Shown piece by piece: positions 39,500 to 48,713 of a stretch of 64,000 nucleotides of DNA. The position numbers were made by a program, and so were the translations under genes. The stretch is from positions 205,800-269,799 of the forward strand of contig NZ_BMXN01000003.1 of assembly GCF_014651775.1 (NCBI RefSeq), written 5' to 3'. Source of the stretch: Vreelandella hamiltonii (GTDB lineage: Bacteria > Pseudomonadota > Gammaproteobacteria > Pseudomonadales > Halomonadaceae). The notes below the pieces were generated by a model, which ran no database searches, had not been told where the DNA came from, and was given only the letters and a program-made list of their open reading frames with translations. Each line of letters begins with the position of its first letter. The first letter of the stretch is position 1.

Positions 39500-39945
39500 C
39501 AGGGTAGCTCCGGCAAATCGACGACATGACCATGGGCCAGCCCATGGGCCAACCACTCTCCTAAAAAGCAGTTCAACTGCAGCTTTTCATCCGGTTGATG
39601 CATGCGCGCATTGGGGTAGCGATAGCGTCCGCTGAAATGACGCTCGCGCTGAAAGTCGATGACTTCCGCCATGCGCACATCATGGTAAAGGTGCACGCGC
39701 ATGCGCGGCCCTTCGATGACCGCATCCAGCGGGCCGCGCTGGGAGATCTCCACCAGCGTGGTGTAAGGGGCCTGTTGAAGAATGGCCAGCTTGAGGTCGC
39801 CAAAGTGCTGGTGATCACCGCGCAAGGCGATATCGCGCCGCTGGCCGCTCTGCAGGTCACCCACCAGGCGCACCAGGCGCAGATAGTTGGCGCTGCACTC
39901 CCCTTGCAAGGTTTTCAAATCGGTTACGTAGGCGGCTCTTGCCAT
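39499..39945 (-). CDS. yqiB: DUF1249 protein YqiB
   Basis: Small cytosolic protein of 148 residues of the DUF1249 family, always found near cpdA and nudF. It begins MARAAYVTDLKTLQGECSANYLRLVRL and carries MRVHLYHDVRMAEVIDFQRERHFSGRYRYPN. The C-terminus LAHGLAHGH is coded by a 12-bp sequence repeated twice. Function not established; it overlaps cpdA. Confidence 0.9.
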   Translation of the reverse strand: MARAAYVTDLKTLQGECSANYLRLVRLVGDLQSGQRRDIALRGDHQHFGDLKLAILQQAPYTTLVEISQRGPLDAVIEGPRMRVHLYHDVRMAEVIDFQRERHFSGRYRYPNARMHQPDEKLQLNCFLGEWLAHGLAHGHVVDLPELP

Positions 39946-39954
39946 GATGACTCC

Positions 39955-40602
39955 TTACCGGGTGTTGGCCTCGACGGCTGACACGGCCGCGCGCTGGGAA
40001 GCCGCCCGCAGCGATGCCCGCTGCCCGGCCAACCAGTGCATGCCGATCAAACACATGGCGTTGTCGAGTCGGCCCTGCTCCAGGAGTTGCCAGGCGGCGG
40101 GAAAAGAGACGACATGAACACGGATGTCTTCATTCTCGTCCTCGACGCCATGCACGCCTCCCACGCCCTGGCTATCGACCAGCCCGCAAAATAGCGTGAC
40201 CCGCTCGTTGCAGGCGCCAGGGCTTGGGTAGTAGGTATGCAATCGGGTCAGTTGGCCCACCTGGCAACCGGCTTCCTCTTGGGCCTCACGGCGCGCCACG
40301 TTTTCCAGGGCCTCGTCCTTGTCGACGAGGCCCGCCACCAGTTCCAGCTTCCAGGGGGAGTGAGGGTCGTCGATGGCGCCGGCGCGAAACTGCTCGACGA
40401 GGATCAGCGCATCACGCTCGGGGTCATACAACAGCACACCCACCGCATCGTGGCGGTTGTGCATTTCTCGGCGCATGGTGGAGCTCCAGCCGCCCTCGAA
40501 AAGTCGATGACGCAGCTCTAGCGCTTCCAGGCGAAAAAACCCCTTGTACAGGGTGTCACGCGTGATGAGTTCCACATCGTCGCGATTGAGCGTGGGGCCC
40601 AT
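39955..40602 (-). CDS. nudF: ADP-ribose pyrophosphatase (Nudix)
   Basis: Nudix hydrolase of 215 residues that splits ADP-ribose to AMP and ribose 5-phosphate. The Nudix box is complete: GLVDKDEALENVARREAQEEAG. The preceding VEQFRAGAIDDPHSPWKLELVAG and following YPSPGACNERVTLF are typical of NudF. First gene of the nudF-yqiB-cpdA unit, 9 bases before yqiB. Confidence 0.95.
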   Translation of the reverse strand: MGPTLNRDDVELITRDTLYKGFFRLEALELRHRLFEGGWSSTMRREMHNRHDAVGVLLYDPERDALILVEQFRAGAIDDPHSPWKLELVAGLVDKDEALENVARREAQEEAGCQVGQLTRLHTYYPSPGACNERVTLFCGLVDSQGVGGVHGVEDENEDIRVHVVSFPAAWQLLEQGRLDNAMCLIGMHWLAGQRASLRAASQRAAVSAVEANTR

Positions 40603-40692
40603 ACGGCACTCCCGGTGAACATGATCGTACCATTATCAATGCTGGCCACCGGGAATGCCAATCGGATCATCAACCGCGTGATTTGACGGCCA

Positions 40693-41337
40693 TTACAGCT
40701 CGCGCAGCAGCGCCTCGGCATCACGGCGAAGGGCTTCGTCGGAGCGTTGGCGACTCTCCCGCGCCGTGCCGTTCACGGCTCGCTGAGCATGCTCCCGCGC
40801 CGCCTGGGTGTTGCCCTCTTCTTTCAGGAAAGCGGCATAGTAGTAGTTCACATCGATACCGTCCGGGCGAATTTCCAGCGCCCGCTGGAACATCCGCTCA
40901 GCGGTGGCGCTATTGCCAAACCCCAGCGGGCGACCCGGGGCACGGTCATACAGCGCCCCCAGGGTCACATACGCGGAGCCATTGCCCCCCGTAGGGTCGA
41001 TCTCGACGGCGCGTTCCAGCACCGTGCGCGCATCACCGGCAGTACCCAGCGCCCCTAACCCACCCCGCTCTCGAGCATAGGAAGCCAGCACGATGCCTTG
41101 CCATACCAGCACCTCGGCCTCGTTGGGGTTCTGCTGGGCCAGTCGCTCCGCCTCGCCCGCCAATGCCCTCAGGGTCGACTCCCGTTGGTTGGCGGGCATC
41201 TCGGTCACCGTATGCTCCCAGCGGTTCTTCAAGGAAAACAGCTCGCTTTCGAAGGCCGACGCGCTCAGCGGCGACAGTACCAAGGCACCGCCCAACGCCG
41301 CCACCATGAAGAGTCTAGAAAATGGAATTGCACGCAT
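40693..41337 (-). CDS. Exported TPR-repeat protein
   Basis: Protein of 214 residues with a Sec signal peptide (FMVAALGGALVLSPLSASA, cleavage near ASA-FE). The mature part is helical with TPR-like repeats, e.g. RTVLERAVEIDP...AYVTLGALYDRAP and AERMFQRALEIRPDGIDVNYYYAAFLKEEG. Ribosome site CAGGAG is at 41345-41350 (minus strand). A 7-bp tandem repeat lies about 30 bases upstream of the start codon. Function unknown; periplasmic scaffolding is typical for the fold. Confidence 0.85.
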   Translation of the reverse strand: MRAIPFSRLFMVAALGGALVLSPLSASAFESELFSLKNRWEHTVTEMPANQRESTLRALAGEAERLAQQNPNEAEVLVWQGIVLASYARERGGLGALGTAGDARTVLERAVEIDPTGGNGSAYVTLGALYDRAPGRPLGFGNSATAERMFQRALEIRPDGIDVNYYYAAFLKEEGNTQAAREHAQRAVNGTARESRQRSDEALRRDAEALLREL

Positions 41338-41366
41338 GGAAAACTCCTGCTTGTTGTTATGAAGAA

Positions 41367-41408
41367 TGAGTCATGAGTAATGAGCCATGAGTCATGACTG
41401 TTGAGTTA
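41367..41408. repeat. 7-bp tandem repeat (ATGAGTN) upstream of the TPR gene
   Basis: Consecutive units ATGAGTC, ATGAGTA, ATGAGCC, ATGAGTC, ATGACTG and TTGAGTT cover 41367-41408. They lie in the 225-base gap between the TPR gene and greB, on the upstream side of both. Copy-number change would alter promoter or leader spacing. Confidence 0.8.
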
Positions 41409-41562
41409 TCACTATCGAATTAGACCTGCTCAAGGCATGGCGATATCTCGTCCACACTGACAATGTAACGAACGTTTGAATGATTCGCCAGAGAATCGCC
41501 GCTTTGTTGCCCTGCACCTTGGTAGCGTAAGCTAGACACTTTTTCGGGAAGATAACGACACC

Positions 41563-42108
41563 ATGAAAGGCCGCAACATGACGCGCTGGCGCGATCCAGC
41601 AAAAGACCCGCGCCAGGCACCCAAGAGCAACCTGATTACCGCCGAGGGCGCGGCCCGCCTGCGGGGCATTCTGGACCACCTTTCCCGCGTCAAGCGCCCT
41701 GAGCTGTCGGCCAAGGTGGGGGAAGCCGCTGCGCTGGGGGACCGCAGTGAGAACGCCGACTACACCTACAACAAGAAAGAGCTGAACCGGGTCATCGCCC
41801 GCATCCGCTATCTGACCCAGCGGCTGGACGAACTACAGGTGGTGGACAGGCTGCCCGCCAACACCGACAAGGTGTTTTTCGGCGCGTTCGTGAGCCTGGA
41901 AGACGACGCGGGGGAAGCCCTGCATATCCGCCTGGTGGGCCATGACGAAATCGACACCCGGAAGCACTGGATCAGTGTCGACGCCCCCATGGCCAAGGCG
42001 CTGCTGGGCAAGGAAGTGGACGACGAGATCACGGTGATCACGCCCAACGGCGAGGCGTTCTACACCATTACCGACATTCGCTATGCCGATGCTTCACCCA
42101 ACGCCTGA
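41563..42108 (+). CDS. greB: Transcription elongation factor GreB
   Basis: Rescues backtracked RNA polymerase by stimulating transcript cleavage. Length 181 residues. The coiled-coil tip with the acidic pair is visible in AAALGDRSENADYTYNKKELNRV, and the C-terminal FKBP-like domain includes VDAPMAKALLGKEVDDEITV. An N-terminal tail of about 20 residues (TRWRDPAKDPRQAPKSNLIT) is typical of GreB in this group. The start could instead be the ATG at 41578. Confidence 0.94.
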   Translation: MKGRNMTRWRDPAKDPRQAPKSNLITAEGAARLRGILDHLSRVKRPELSAKVGEAAALGDRSENADYTYNKKELNRVIARIRYLTQRLDELQVVDRLPANTDKVFFGAFVSLEDDAGEALHIRLVGHDEIDTRKHWISVDAPMAKALLGKEVDDEITVITPNGEAFYTITDIRYADASPNA

Positions 42109-42121
42109 GCCAGCGGCCCCT

Positions 42122-43111
42122 TCACGACTGCCCGCGATACACCCGGAAACGCCGATTGTCGGCCAGCGTCTCGAAGCTTCCAAACGCACGCTCCAGCCGC
42201 TCGGGATAAGGCAGGAAGGCGTTGGCCACCAGCACCAGTTGGCCTTTGGGGGTCAGGTGCTGACGCGCTTCGTCGATGAGTCGCGCACTCGGTCCGTAGC
42301 TGATCTCGCGCTCCTGGTGAAACGGTGGATTGCTGACGATCAGGTCGAAGCGCGCATCGCCCAGCGCACGGTAGACATCGCTTTCGCACACGCTGCCCGT
42401 CAGCTGGTTGGCCGCCAGGGTCTGGCGACACGCCTCGACGGCAAAAGCGTTGACGTCCACCGCTGTCACCGTATGGCCACGGCTGGCCAGCCAGGCGCTG
42501 ATGATGCCGTCACCACAGCCCATGTCCAGCACGCTCATCGGGCGCCTGGGCAGGTGCGCTTCCAGGGTGTCGAGGAGTAGCAAGGTTCCTTCGTCGACCT
42601 TGCCATGGCCAAACACACTAGGGTGGCTCACCAGCGTCATGCCCAGCGCTTCGAAGCGCTGCCACTCATCTGGCTGCTCGGGCAGCGCCACAGTGCGGCT
42701 GGCAAACAGTGAACAGCGGCGTGCGTTGTCCAGCTTGTCACACCCCATGCCCAGCGCTGCCAGCAGCTTCGGCACACGCTTGATCCCGCCCTGGTGCTCC
42801 CCCACGATCTCGAAAGGCGTGTTCTCGGGGAGCCATTGGCACAGCCAGCGCAGCCACCACGTGCCCAAGGCATGCGCCTTGGGCCAGAACAGCACCACGC
42901 GGCCAGCGGGCTCTGCATTCATGGGCGCCAGCGGGCTACTGGCCAGCTTTCCAGCATCCTGCCACTGCTGGCGCAGCGCCACATCGCCACTGATCATGGC
43001 GGTAGAGCGTTCCACCAGCCAGCCGTCGGCAGGCGGGGCGATTGGCAGCAGTTGAGCCGCAGGGCCATGGTAACGTTCGAGAAGTTGGCTGGCGGGCAGT
43101 TGAGCGCTCAT
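42122..43111 (-). CDS. rsmC: 16S rRNA (guanine1207-N2)-methyltransferase RsmC
   Basis: Methyltransferase of 329 residues that modifies G1207 of 16S rRNA. The C-terminal catalytic domain has the SAM motif VLDMGCGDGIISAWLASRG and the base-flipping motif DLIVSNPPFH. The N-terminal half is the degenerate methyltransferase-like domain used for rRNA binding. The ATG at 43111 overlaps the cmoM stop (ATGA). RlmG is the closest alternative; the SNPPFH motif and length favour RsmC. Confidence 0.88.
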   Translation of the reverse strand: MSAQLPASQLLERYHGPAAQLLPIAPPADGWLVERSTAMISGDVALRQQWQDAGKLASSPLAPMNAEPAGRVVLFWPKAHALGTWWLRWLCQWLPENTPFEIVGEHQGGIKRVPKLLAALGMGCDKLDNARRCSLFASRTVALPEQPDEWQRFEALGMTLVSHPSVFGHGKVDEGTLLLLDTLEAHLPRRPMSVLDMGCGDGIISAWLASRGHTVTAVDVNAFAVEACRQTLAANQLTGSVCESDVYRALGDARFDLIVSNPPFHQEREISYGPSARLIDEARQHLTPKGQLVLVANAFLPYPERLERAFGSFETLADNRRFRVYRGQS

Positions 43112-43926
43112 GCATCGGCCTCGGGTTTGGTGAAGGTGTAAAGTAGATAGCGGCCCAGCCGCCAATGGGGCTCCTGGCGGCAGTACTGGCGTTCCAGCGC
43201 CATGAGCGCGGCCTGGTCGTCAGCGCTGGCAGGGGCCTGGCGCAGGTAGTCCTGAAAGATACGAATGCCCGCCACGTCGACCATCTCCAGGCCGCAGGTG
43301 TCGGCCCAGCCCAGAACTTGCGCGTGGGTCATGGGTGAAATGGGGGTCAAGCGCTGGCGACGCCCCTTGCCTGCCAACTGGTCGCCCAGCGCCTTGTTCA
43401 AGTTGCCCTTCACCACGTTGGAGAAGCGCAGCGCATCGCGGTTGAACACCATCAGGCTCAGCTGGCCACCGGGAGCCAGCAGGCTGGCCAGGGTAGCCAG
43501 CGCCTGGGCAGGGTCGCCCAGCCACTCCAGCACCGCATGACAAGTGATCAGCGGCCAGGGCCCGGGGGCTTGAACGGGCAACGCTTGCAGCGGTGCTGCA
43601 ACGTAGTGCAGCGCGTCGGCATTGAAAGCACCTTCGCTGACCCGCTGGCCATGCCATGCCTGGGCGTGTGCCAACATATCCTGGGAAGGCTCTGCCATGG
43701 TCACCGCATGCCCCCGCTCGGCCAGCCAGGCCGATAGCTGTCCCAGGCCGCCGCCTACATCCAGTATCGGCTGGGCGTTCAGGTTCAGCATCTGAGGCAG
43801 CAGGTAATCCAGCATGGCCAAGCGCAGCTCTCCACGCGGGGCCTGATACAGCGAGCGGGAAAATTTCTCCGCCAGACCATCGAAATAACGGTCGCCCGCC
43901 TCGGTCAGTTCGTAGGATGGGTGCAT
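43108..43926 (-). CDS. cmoM: tRNA cmo5U methyltransferase CmoM
   Basis: Methylates 5-carboxymethoxyuridine-34 of tRNA to its methyl ester. Length 272 residues from the ATG at 43926. Family start MHPSYELTEAGDRYFDGLAEKFSRSLYQ, SAM motif ILDVGGGLGQLSAWLAERGH, and ITCHAVLEWLGDPAQALA are visible. It acts after CmoA and CmoB, encoded 16 kb to the left. Coupled to rsmC by a 4-base overlap. Confidence 0.92.
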   Translation of the reverse strand: MHPSYELTEAGDRYFDGLAEKFSRSLYQAPRGELRLAMLDYLLPQMLNLNAQPILDVGGGLGQLSAWLAERGHAVTMAEPSQDMLAHAQAWHGQRVSEGAFNADALHYVAAPLQALPVQAPGPWPLITCHAVLEWLGDPAQALATLASLLAPGGQLSLMVFNRDALRFSNVVKGNLNKALGDQLAGKGRRQRLTPISPMTHAQVLGWADTCGLEMVDVAGIRIFQDYLRQAPASADDQAALMALERQYCRQEPHWRLGRYLLYTFTKPEADA

Positions 43927-43975
43927 GCAGCAAGCTCTAGATAGAATCACGGTCGTCGATTGACGGGGGCGTAGT

Positions 43976-45493
43976 TTACCCTGCCTGAGCTGCAAACGCT
44001 TGCCGAGGCAGCCTCGCCTGCCAGTTTTCCTGCTGCTCCAGGGCGGCGGCCAACTGCAGCAACTGGCGGTCTTCCCCCAGCCGCCCAACCACTTGCACCC
44101 CCACGGGCAAGCCGCTTTGCGCCACGTGCATCGGCAGCGACATGGCAGGCTGGCCGGTCAGGTTGGCCAACTGGGTAAAGGGCGTACGGCTCAGGGCATC
44201 GACGGCCAGTCGCTTCAACAGCCCCGCCTTCAGGGCCAGCGCGGGCAGGCCCGGCACCGCCAGCAGCGCCATCAGCCGTTCGCGCAGGGCCGACGGGTAC
44301 AGCTCCCCCAACCTAGGCGCGGTGTCTGCGGCCACGGGCAGCACCAGCACATCATGACGCTGATGAAACTGGCTCATCTGCTCGGCGGCAACGTGCCAGT
44401 AGCGCTTGGCCGTCTCGTACTCCCAGGCAGAGAGTTTGGCGCCCAGGCGGCCAATGGCTCGGGTAGAAGGCTCCAGAGGCAGGCGGCCGAGCGGCACGCC
44501 GGTTTGCTGACTGATCCAGCGCAGGTCTGCCGCCAGGTGGCCCAGGTAGAGCGTCAGGTAACTGTCGGCAAGCGCCTCACCGTCGACCGGCGGGTCGCAC
44601 CACGCTACCGTGTGCCCCATCTCCTCCAGCTGCTGGGCGGTTTTCTCGATGGCCATTTTCACCTCTGGATTCAACCGTGTACCCAAACTGCGCCCAAAAG
44701 GCTCCCCCAGAGAGATCGCCACCCGCAAGGGTGGGCAGGTTTTCGACAGCGCCTCCACATAGCCGCGTTCCGCAAGCACCGGGTAAGGGCCCGAAGGCGC
44801 CATGCCATTGACCTCTTCCAGCAGGGCCGCACTGTCACGCACGCTCCGCGTGATCGCATGCTCCACGACCGCCCCCTGCCACACCTCACCATGGGCTGGC
44901 GCCAGCGGCACACGGCCCCTGGAAGGCTTGAACCCGAACAGCCCGCAATAGCTGGCAGGGATACGAATGGAACCGCCGCCATCGCCTGCCAGCGCCAAGG
45001 GCACCATGCCCCCGGCCACCGCGGCCGCCGCCCCACCGCTGGAACCACCGGGCGAATAGCCTGCGCACCACGGGTTTTCAGGGTGGGCAAATGCCTTGGG
45101 CTCGGTGATGCCCATCAAGCCAAGCTCCGGCGTGGCCGTTTGGCCCACCACCACCAGCCCCGCCCTGCGCGAGCGCTGGATGAACAGCGAGTCCTCGGCA
45201 GGCCGCCAGTCGCGTAACGCAGCACTGCCGAATGCCAAGGGCTCCCCTTTGAGCGCCATCAACAAGTCCTTGCTCAAGGTGGGCACACCGGCAAAACAGG
45301 CCGAACTTTCTACCTGCTGGCTTTCACGACGCGCCTGCTCGACCCGCATGCGCACCACGGCCTGCAGCGCCGGGTTAGCCTGCTCGATGGCCACCAGCGC
45401 GGCCTCCAGCACCTCTTCCCGGCTCACCTGCCCGCCACGAATCAGCGCTGCCAGCCCCGTTGCGTCGTACTGTTGATACTCGTGCACGTGCAT
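43976..45493 (-). CDS. Amidase-signature family amidase
   Basis: Amidase of 505 residues. The catalytic Ser-Ser-Lys triad is seen as Lys in TLSKDLLM, GGSSGGAAAAVAGGM and the nucleophile in AGDGGGSIRIPASYCGLFGFK. ATG 45493 has GGAGGG upstream and is favoured over GTG 45499. It is divergent from the LacI-type regulator gene. The substrate is unknown. It is distinct in domain make-up from the allophanate hydrolase (no C-terminal extension). Confidence 0.9.
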   Translation of the reverse strand: MHVHEYQQYDATGLAALIRGGQVSREEVLEAALVAIEQANPALQAVVRMRVEQARRESQQVESSACFAGVPTLSKDLLMALKGEPLAFGSAALRDWRPAEDSLFIQRSRRAGLVVVGQTATPELGLMGITEPKAFAHPENPWCAGYSPGGSSGGAAAAVAGGMVPLALAGDGGGSIRIPASYCGLFGFKPSRGRVPLAPAHGEVWQGAVVEHAITRSVRDSAALLEEVNGMAPSGPYPVLAERGYVEALSKTCPPLRVAISLGEPFGRSLGTRLNPEVKMAIEKTAQQLEEMGHTVAWCDPPVDGEALADSYLTLYLGHLAADLRWISQQTGVPLGRLPLEPSTRAIGRLGAKLSAWEYETAKRYWHVAAEQMSQFHQRHDVLVLPVAADTAPRLGELYPSALRERLMALLAVPGLPALALKAGLLKRLAVDALSRTPFTQLANLTGQPAMSLPMHVAQSGLPVGVQVVGRLGEDRQLLQLAAALEQQENWQARLPRQAFAAQAG

Positions 45494-45627
45494 CGCCACC
45501 CTCCCGGTTTTCTTTCAGCGTAGCAAAGGCTGCTCGGGCATTGGCCACACAGGCATTGCCCACATTTGCCTTGACCATATGGGCATATTGTCTTGGCGAT
45601 ATAAAGGTATTAAGGTGAAACCTTATC

Positions 45628-45643
45628 ATGGGAACGTTCCCAT
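45628..45643. promoter_or_regulatory. 16-bp perfect palindrome, probable LacI-family operator
   Basis: ATGGGAACGTTCCCAT is a perfect palindrome with the central CpG typical of LacI-family sites. It lies 30 bases upstream of the regulator start at 45673 and includes an ATG that would otherwise be called as the start. A shorter inverted repeat AAGGT-GAA-ACCTT is at 45612-45624. Confidence 0.75.
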
Positions 45644-45672
45644 TCACTCATTTGCATCAGGTCGTCGTGCTC

Positions 45673-46728
45673 ATGCTCTCCTCACGCGCAACGCTCATCG
45701 AAGTCGCTCGGCTGGCAGGTACGTCCAAAACCAGCGTTTCACGTTTCTTCGGCCCAGAGCGAGACAGGCTGTCTGCCGCCTTGCAGGCGCGTATCGATCA
45801 AGCGGCCAAGAGCCTTGGCTACTCCCCCAACCAAATGGCACGGGGCTTGAAAGGCAGCGGATCCAGACTGCTGGGCATGCTGGTCGCCGACATACGCAAC
45901 CCGTTTTCCGTGGCCATCGTTCATGGAGTAGAGCAAGCGGCACGGGCACAGGGTTACTCGCTGATCGTGTGCAATACCGATAACGACCCCGAGCTGGAAA
46001 CGCGGCATCTGGCCTCGCTATCGTCCTACCGAGTGGAGGGATTGATCGTCAATGCGGCCGGGCAGCCAGAGCGCGCATTGAAAGCCTGGGCACACAACGG
46101 CATCCCCCTGGCCCTCATCGACCGCGACGTCGCCAACCTGGACGCCGAGACCATCGGCCTCGATAACGCACTGGCCATCGACCTGGCGCTGGAACACCTC
46201 ATGCAGCGGGGGTATCGCGCGGTACTGTATGTCAGCGAGCCTCCCCAGTTGGCCAGCGCTCGCCAGGAGCGGCTGCAGCGCTTTCGACAACGCGTGACGT
46301 CACTGGGCATACAGGGCGAAACCCTGACATCCCTCGACGACCCACAGGCAGCCTCACGGCTGCGCGGCTTCGTTCAACGCCATCGCCAGGCCCCTTGCGC
46401 CGTACTATGCGCCAACGGCAACGCCACCCTGGCCATGGTTCGCCATTTCCAGCACCAGGCCATTTCTCTGGGGCCCGTCGGCCTGATCGGTATAGACGAG
46501 CTGGAGTGGTGCGCCCTGGTGCCTCCGGGCATCACCACGCTGGCCCAGCCCACCAACGCCATTGGCCAAGCCGCCGTGACCAGCCTGCTGAACCAGATCA
46601 CACGGTTGACTGGCCCCCAGGCGATAGAGCAACCGGTGCAGTACCGCCATGCGCCCACTCTCATTGCCCGAGGCAGCACTCACCGCCAGGGCCTGCAAAC
46701 CAACACGACAACCCAAGACAACACGTGA
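45673..46728 (+). CDS. LacI-family regulator of a sugar-acid operon
   Basis: Repressor of 351 residues. The N-terminal LacI helix-turn-helix is TLIEVARLAGTSKTSVSRFF with the hinge helix SPNQMARGLKG, followed by the sugar-binding domain starting GMLVADIRNPFSVAIVHGVEQA. The start at 45673 is chosen because the ATG at 45628 is inside a palindromic operator and would add 15 residues before the HTH. It is the first gene of a four-gene unit with a sugar-acid kinase, a dehydrogenase and a phosphatase. Confidence 0.9.
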   Translation: MLSSRATLIEVARLAGTSKTSVSRFFGPERDRLSAALQARIDQAAKSLGYSPNQMARGLKGSGSRLLGMLVADIRNPFSVAIVHGVEQAARAQGYSLIVCNTDNDPELETRHLASLSSYRVEGLIVNAAGQPERALKAWAHNGIPLALIDRDVANLDAETIGLDNALAIDLALEHLMQRGYRAVLYVSEPPQLASARQERLQRFRQRVTSLGIQGETLTSLDDPQAASRLRGFVQRHRQAPCAVLCANGNATLAMVRHFQHQAISLGPVGLIGIDELEWCALVPPGITTLAQPTNAIGQAAVTSLLNQITRLTGPQAIEQPVQYRHAPTLIARGSTHRQGLQTNTTTQDNT

Positions 46729-46735
46729 GGCCCCG

Positions 46736-47704
46736 ATGACACACCCCAAACCCTCCCCCAGCGTTCTTACCTTTGGCGAAGCCATGGCCATGTTCGTGGC
46801 AGAGACTCCCGGCGAACTGGCCACCGTGGAGCATTTTCAGCGGCGCCTGGCGGGGGCGGACAACAACGTCGCCATCGGCCTGGCCCGACTGGGCTTTGAC
46901 GTGGCCTGGATGAGCCGCGTAGGTAGCGACAGCTTCGGGCAGTTCATTCGCCAGGCACTTGAGGCGGAAGGGGTAGACAGCCGCCATATTCATACCGACC
47001 CCAGCCACCCCACCGGCTTGCTGTTCAAGGAGCGTGCCGAGCGCGGGGCAGACCCCAAGGTCACTTACTTCAGGCGAGGCAGTGCTGCCAGCCATCTGTG
47101 CATCGAAGACGCCGAAAGCGTCGATATGGCCGCCCTTACCCACCTGCATGCCACCGGCATCACGCCTGCGCTTTCCGAAAGCGCCGCGCAGTTGAGCCGC
47201 CATATGATGCAGCAAGCGCGCGCGGCGGGCGCCAGCGTCTCTTTCGACCCTAACCTTCGCCCAACGCTTTGGACCAGTGATGCCCTGATGCGCGATACCC
47301 TCAACGCCTTGGCCGCCCTGGCCGACTGGGTGCTGCCGGGCTTGTCCGAGGGCCGCCTGCTCACCGGGCAAACGTCGCCCGAGGCCATCGCCGACTTCTA
47401 CCTGGAACGAGGCGTCAAGGCGGTCGTCATCAAGCTGGGCCCAGAAGGCAGTTATTATCGAGGAGTGCTGGGCGGCCAGCTGGAAAGCTTTAGCGTGCCC
47501 GGCCAGCCGGTTGCCAACGTGGTCGATACGGTCGGCGCCGGTGACGGCTTTGCCGTCGGTGTGATCAGTGCGCTGCTGGATGGGCTGCCCCCCTTACAGG
47601 CACTTCAGCGCGGCAACCTGATCGGTGCTCAGGCGGTGCAAGTGGTTGGCGACATGGAGGGCCTGCCGACCCGCCAGCAGCTCATGCAGCTGGAGCAGCT
47701 CTGA
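46736..47704 (+). CDS. PfkB-family sugar-acid kinase (2-ketogluconate / 2-keto-3-deoxygluconate kinase type)
   Basis: Kinase of 322 residues. PfkB motifs: FGEAMAMFVAETPGELA and QRRLAGADNNVAIGLARLGF at the N-terminus, the ATP/anion-hole motif DTVGAGDGFAVG near residue 263, and the end GDMEGLPTRQQL. The sequence resembles Pseudomonas KguK and KdgK; with a KguD-like dehydrogenase next to it, 2-ketogluconate is as likely a substrate as 2-keto-3-deoxygluconate. Starts 7 bases after the regulator stop. Confidence 0.87.
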   Translation: MTHPKPSPSVLTFGEAMAMFVAETPGELATVEHFQRRLAGADNNVAIGLARLGFDVAWMSRVGSDSFGQFIRQALEAEGVDSRHIHTDPSHPTGLLFKERAERGADPKVTYFRRGSAASHLCIEDAESVDMAALTHLHATGITPALSESAAQLSRHMMQQARAAGASVSFDPNLRPTLWTSDALMRDTLNALAALADWVLPGLSEGRLLTGQTSPEAIADFYLERGVKAVVIKLGPEGSYYRGVLGGQLESFSVPGQPVANVVDTVGAGDGFAVGVISALLDGLPPLQALQRGNLIGAQAVQVVGDMEGLPTRQQLMQLEQL

Positions 47705-47738
47705 CACCCCCCACCCCATCATGATCACTGGAGAGCAC

Positions 47739-48713
47739 ATGAAACCGCGTATCATCGTTTCAGGGCGTCTCAGCCCTGCCCAACTGGCCGAACTGGACGA
47801 GCACTTCCAGCTCATCGAGCTGGAAAGCCCATTGGATCTGACTCAGCCCAACGTGCGCGAAGCGCTTCGGGAGGCACAAGGGATCATCGGCTCCAGCCTG
47901 CTCATCACCGATGAGCTGCTGGAAGCCTCCCCTGCCCTCAAAGTCATCGCCACCATTTCCGTCGGCTATGACCATCTGCCCGTCGATGAACTGACCCAGC
48001 GCGGCATCCTGGTATGCAACACCCCGGATGTGCTCACAGAAACGACGGCAGATACCGGCTTTGCGCTCATCATGGCCACCGCACGCCGAGTGGTGGAACT
48101 GGCCAATTGGGTCAAGGCGAACCAGTGGCAACAGAGCCTTGGCCCAGCGCTGTTCGGCAGCGACGTGCACGGCAAAACCTTAGGCATGGTGGGGTTTGGT
48201 CGCATCGGCCAGGCAGTGGCCAAGCGCGGCGCTCTGGGCTTTGGAATGCGCATCCTCTACTCCAATGCGTCCCCCAAGCCAGACCTCGAACAGGCGCTGG
48301 GCGCACAGCGGCGTGAGCTGACCGCACTGCTGGCCGAGTCCGATTTCGTGTGTCTGACGGTCCCCTTGACCGCCGACACGGAACACCTCATCGGTGCTGC
48401 CGAACTTGCCCGCATGAAGCCCTCGGCCATTCTGGTCAACATTGCCCGCGGCAAGGTGGTCGACGAACCCGCCCTGATCGAAGCGCTGCAACAGGGCGTG
48501 ATCAAGGCAGCCGGGCTGGACGTGTTTGCGCAAGAGCCTTTGGCCCATGACTCTCCCTTGCTGCAGATGACCAACGTGGTCGCGCTGCCGCATATAGGCT
48601 CAGCCACCCATGAAACCCGAGACGCCATGGCGCAACGCGCGGTGGACAATATCCGCATGGCCCTGCAAGGCCAGCGCCCTATCAGCCTGGTCAACGAGGA
48701 AGTCTGGAAATGA
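47739..48713 (+). CDS. D-2-hydroxyacid dehydrogenase (GhrB/KguD type)
   Basis: NAD(P)-dependent reductase of 324 residues. The Rossmann motif is GKTLGMVGFGRIGQAVAKRG, substrate residues are in ATISVGYDHLPVDEL, and the catalytic block NIARGKVVDEPALIEAL with the late His in LPHIGSATHETRDAM is complete. Probably reduces a 2-keto sugar acid or its 6-phosphate. ATG 47739 follows CTGGAGAG. The stop overlaps the next gene (ATGA). Confidence 0.88.
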   Translation: MKPRIIVSGRLSPAQLAELDEHFQLIELESPLDLTQPNVREALREAQGIIGSSLLITDELLEASPALKVIATISVGYDHLPVDELTQRGILVCNTPDVLTETTADTGFALIMATARRVVELANWVKANQWQQSLGPALFGSDVHGKTLGMVGFGRIGQAVAKRGALGFGMRILYSNASPKPDLEQALGAQRRELTALLAESDFVCLTVPLTADTEHLIGAAELARMKPSAILVNIARGKVVDEPALIEALQQGVIKAAGLDVFAQEPLAHDSPLLQMTNVVALPHIGSATHETRDAMAQRAVDNIRMALQGQRPISLVNEEVWK

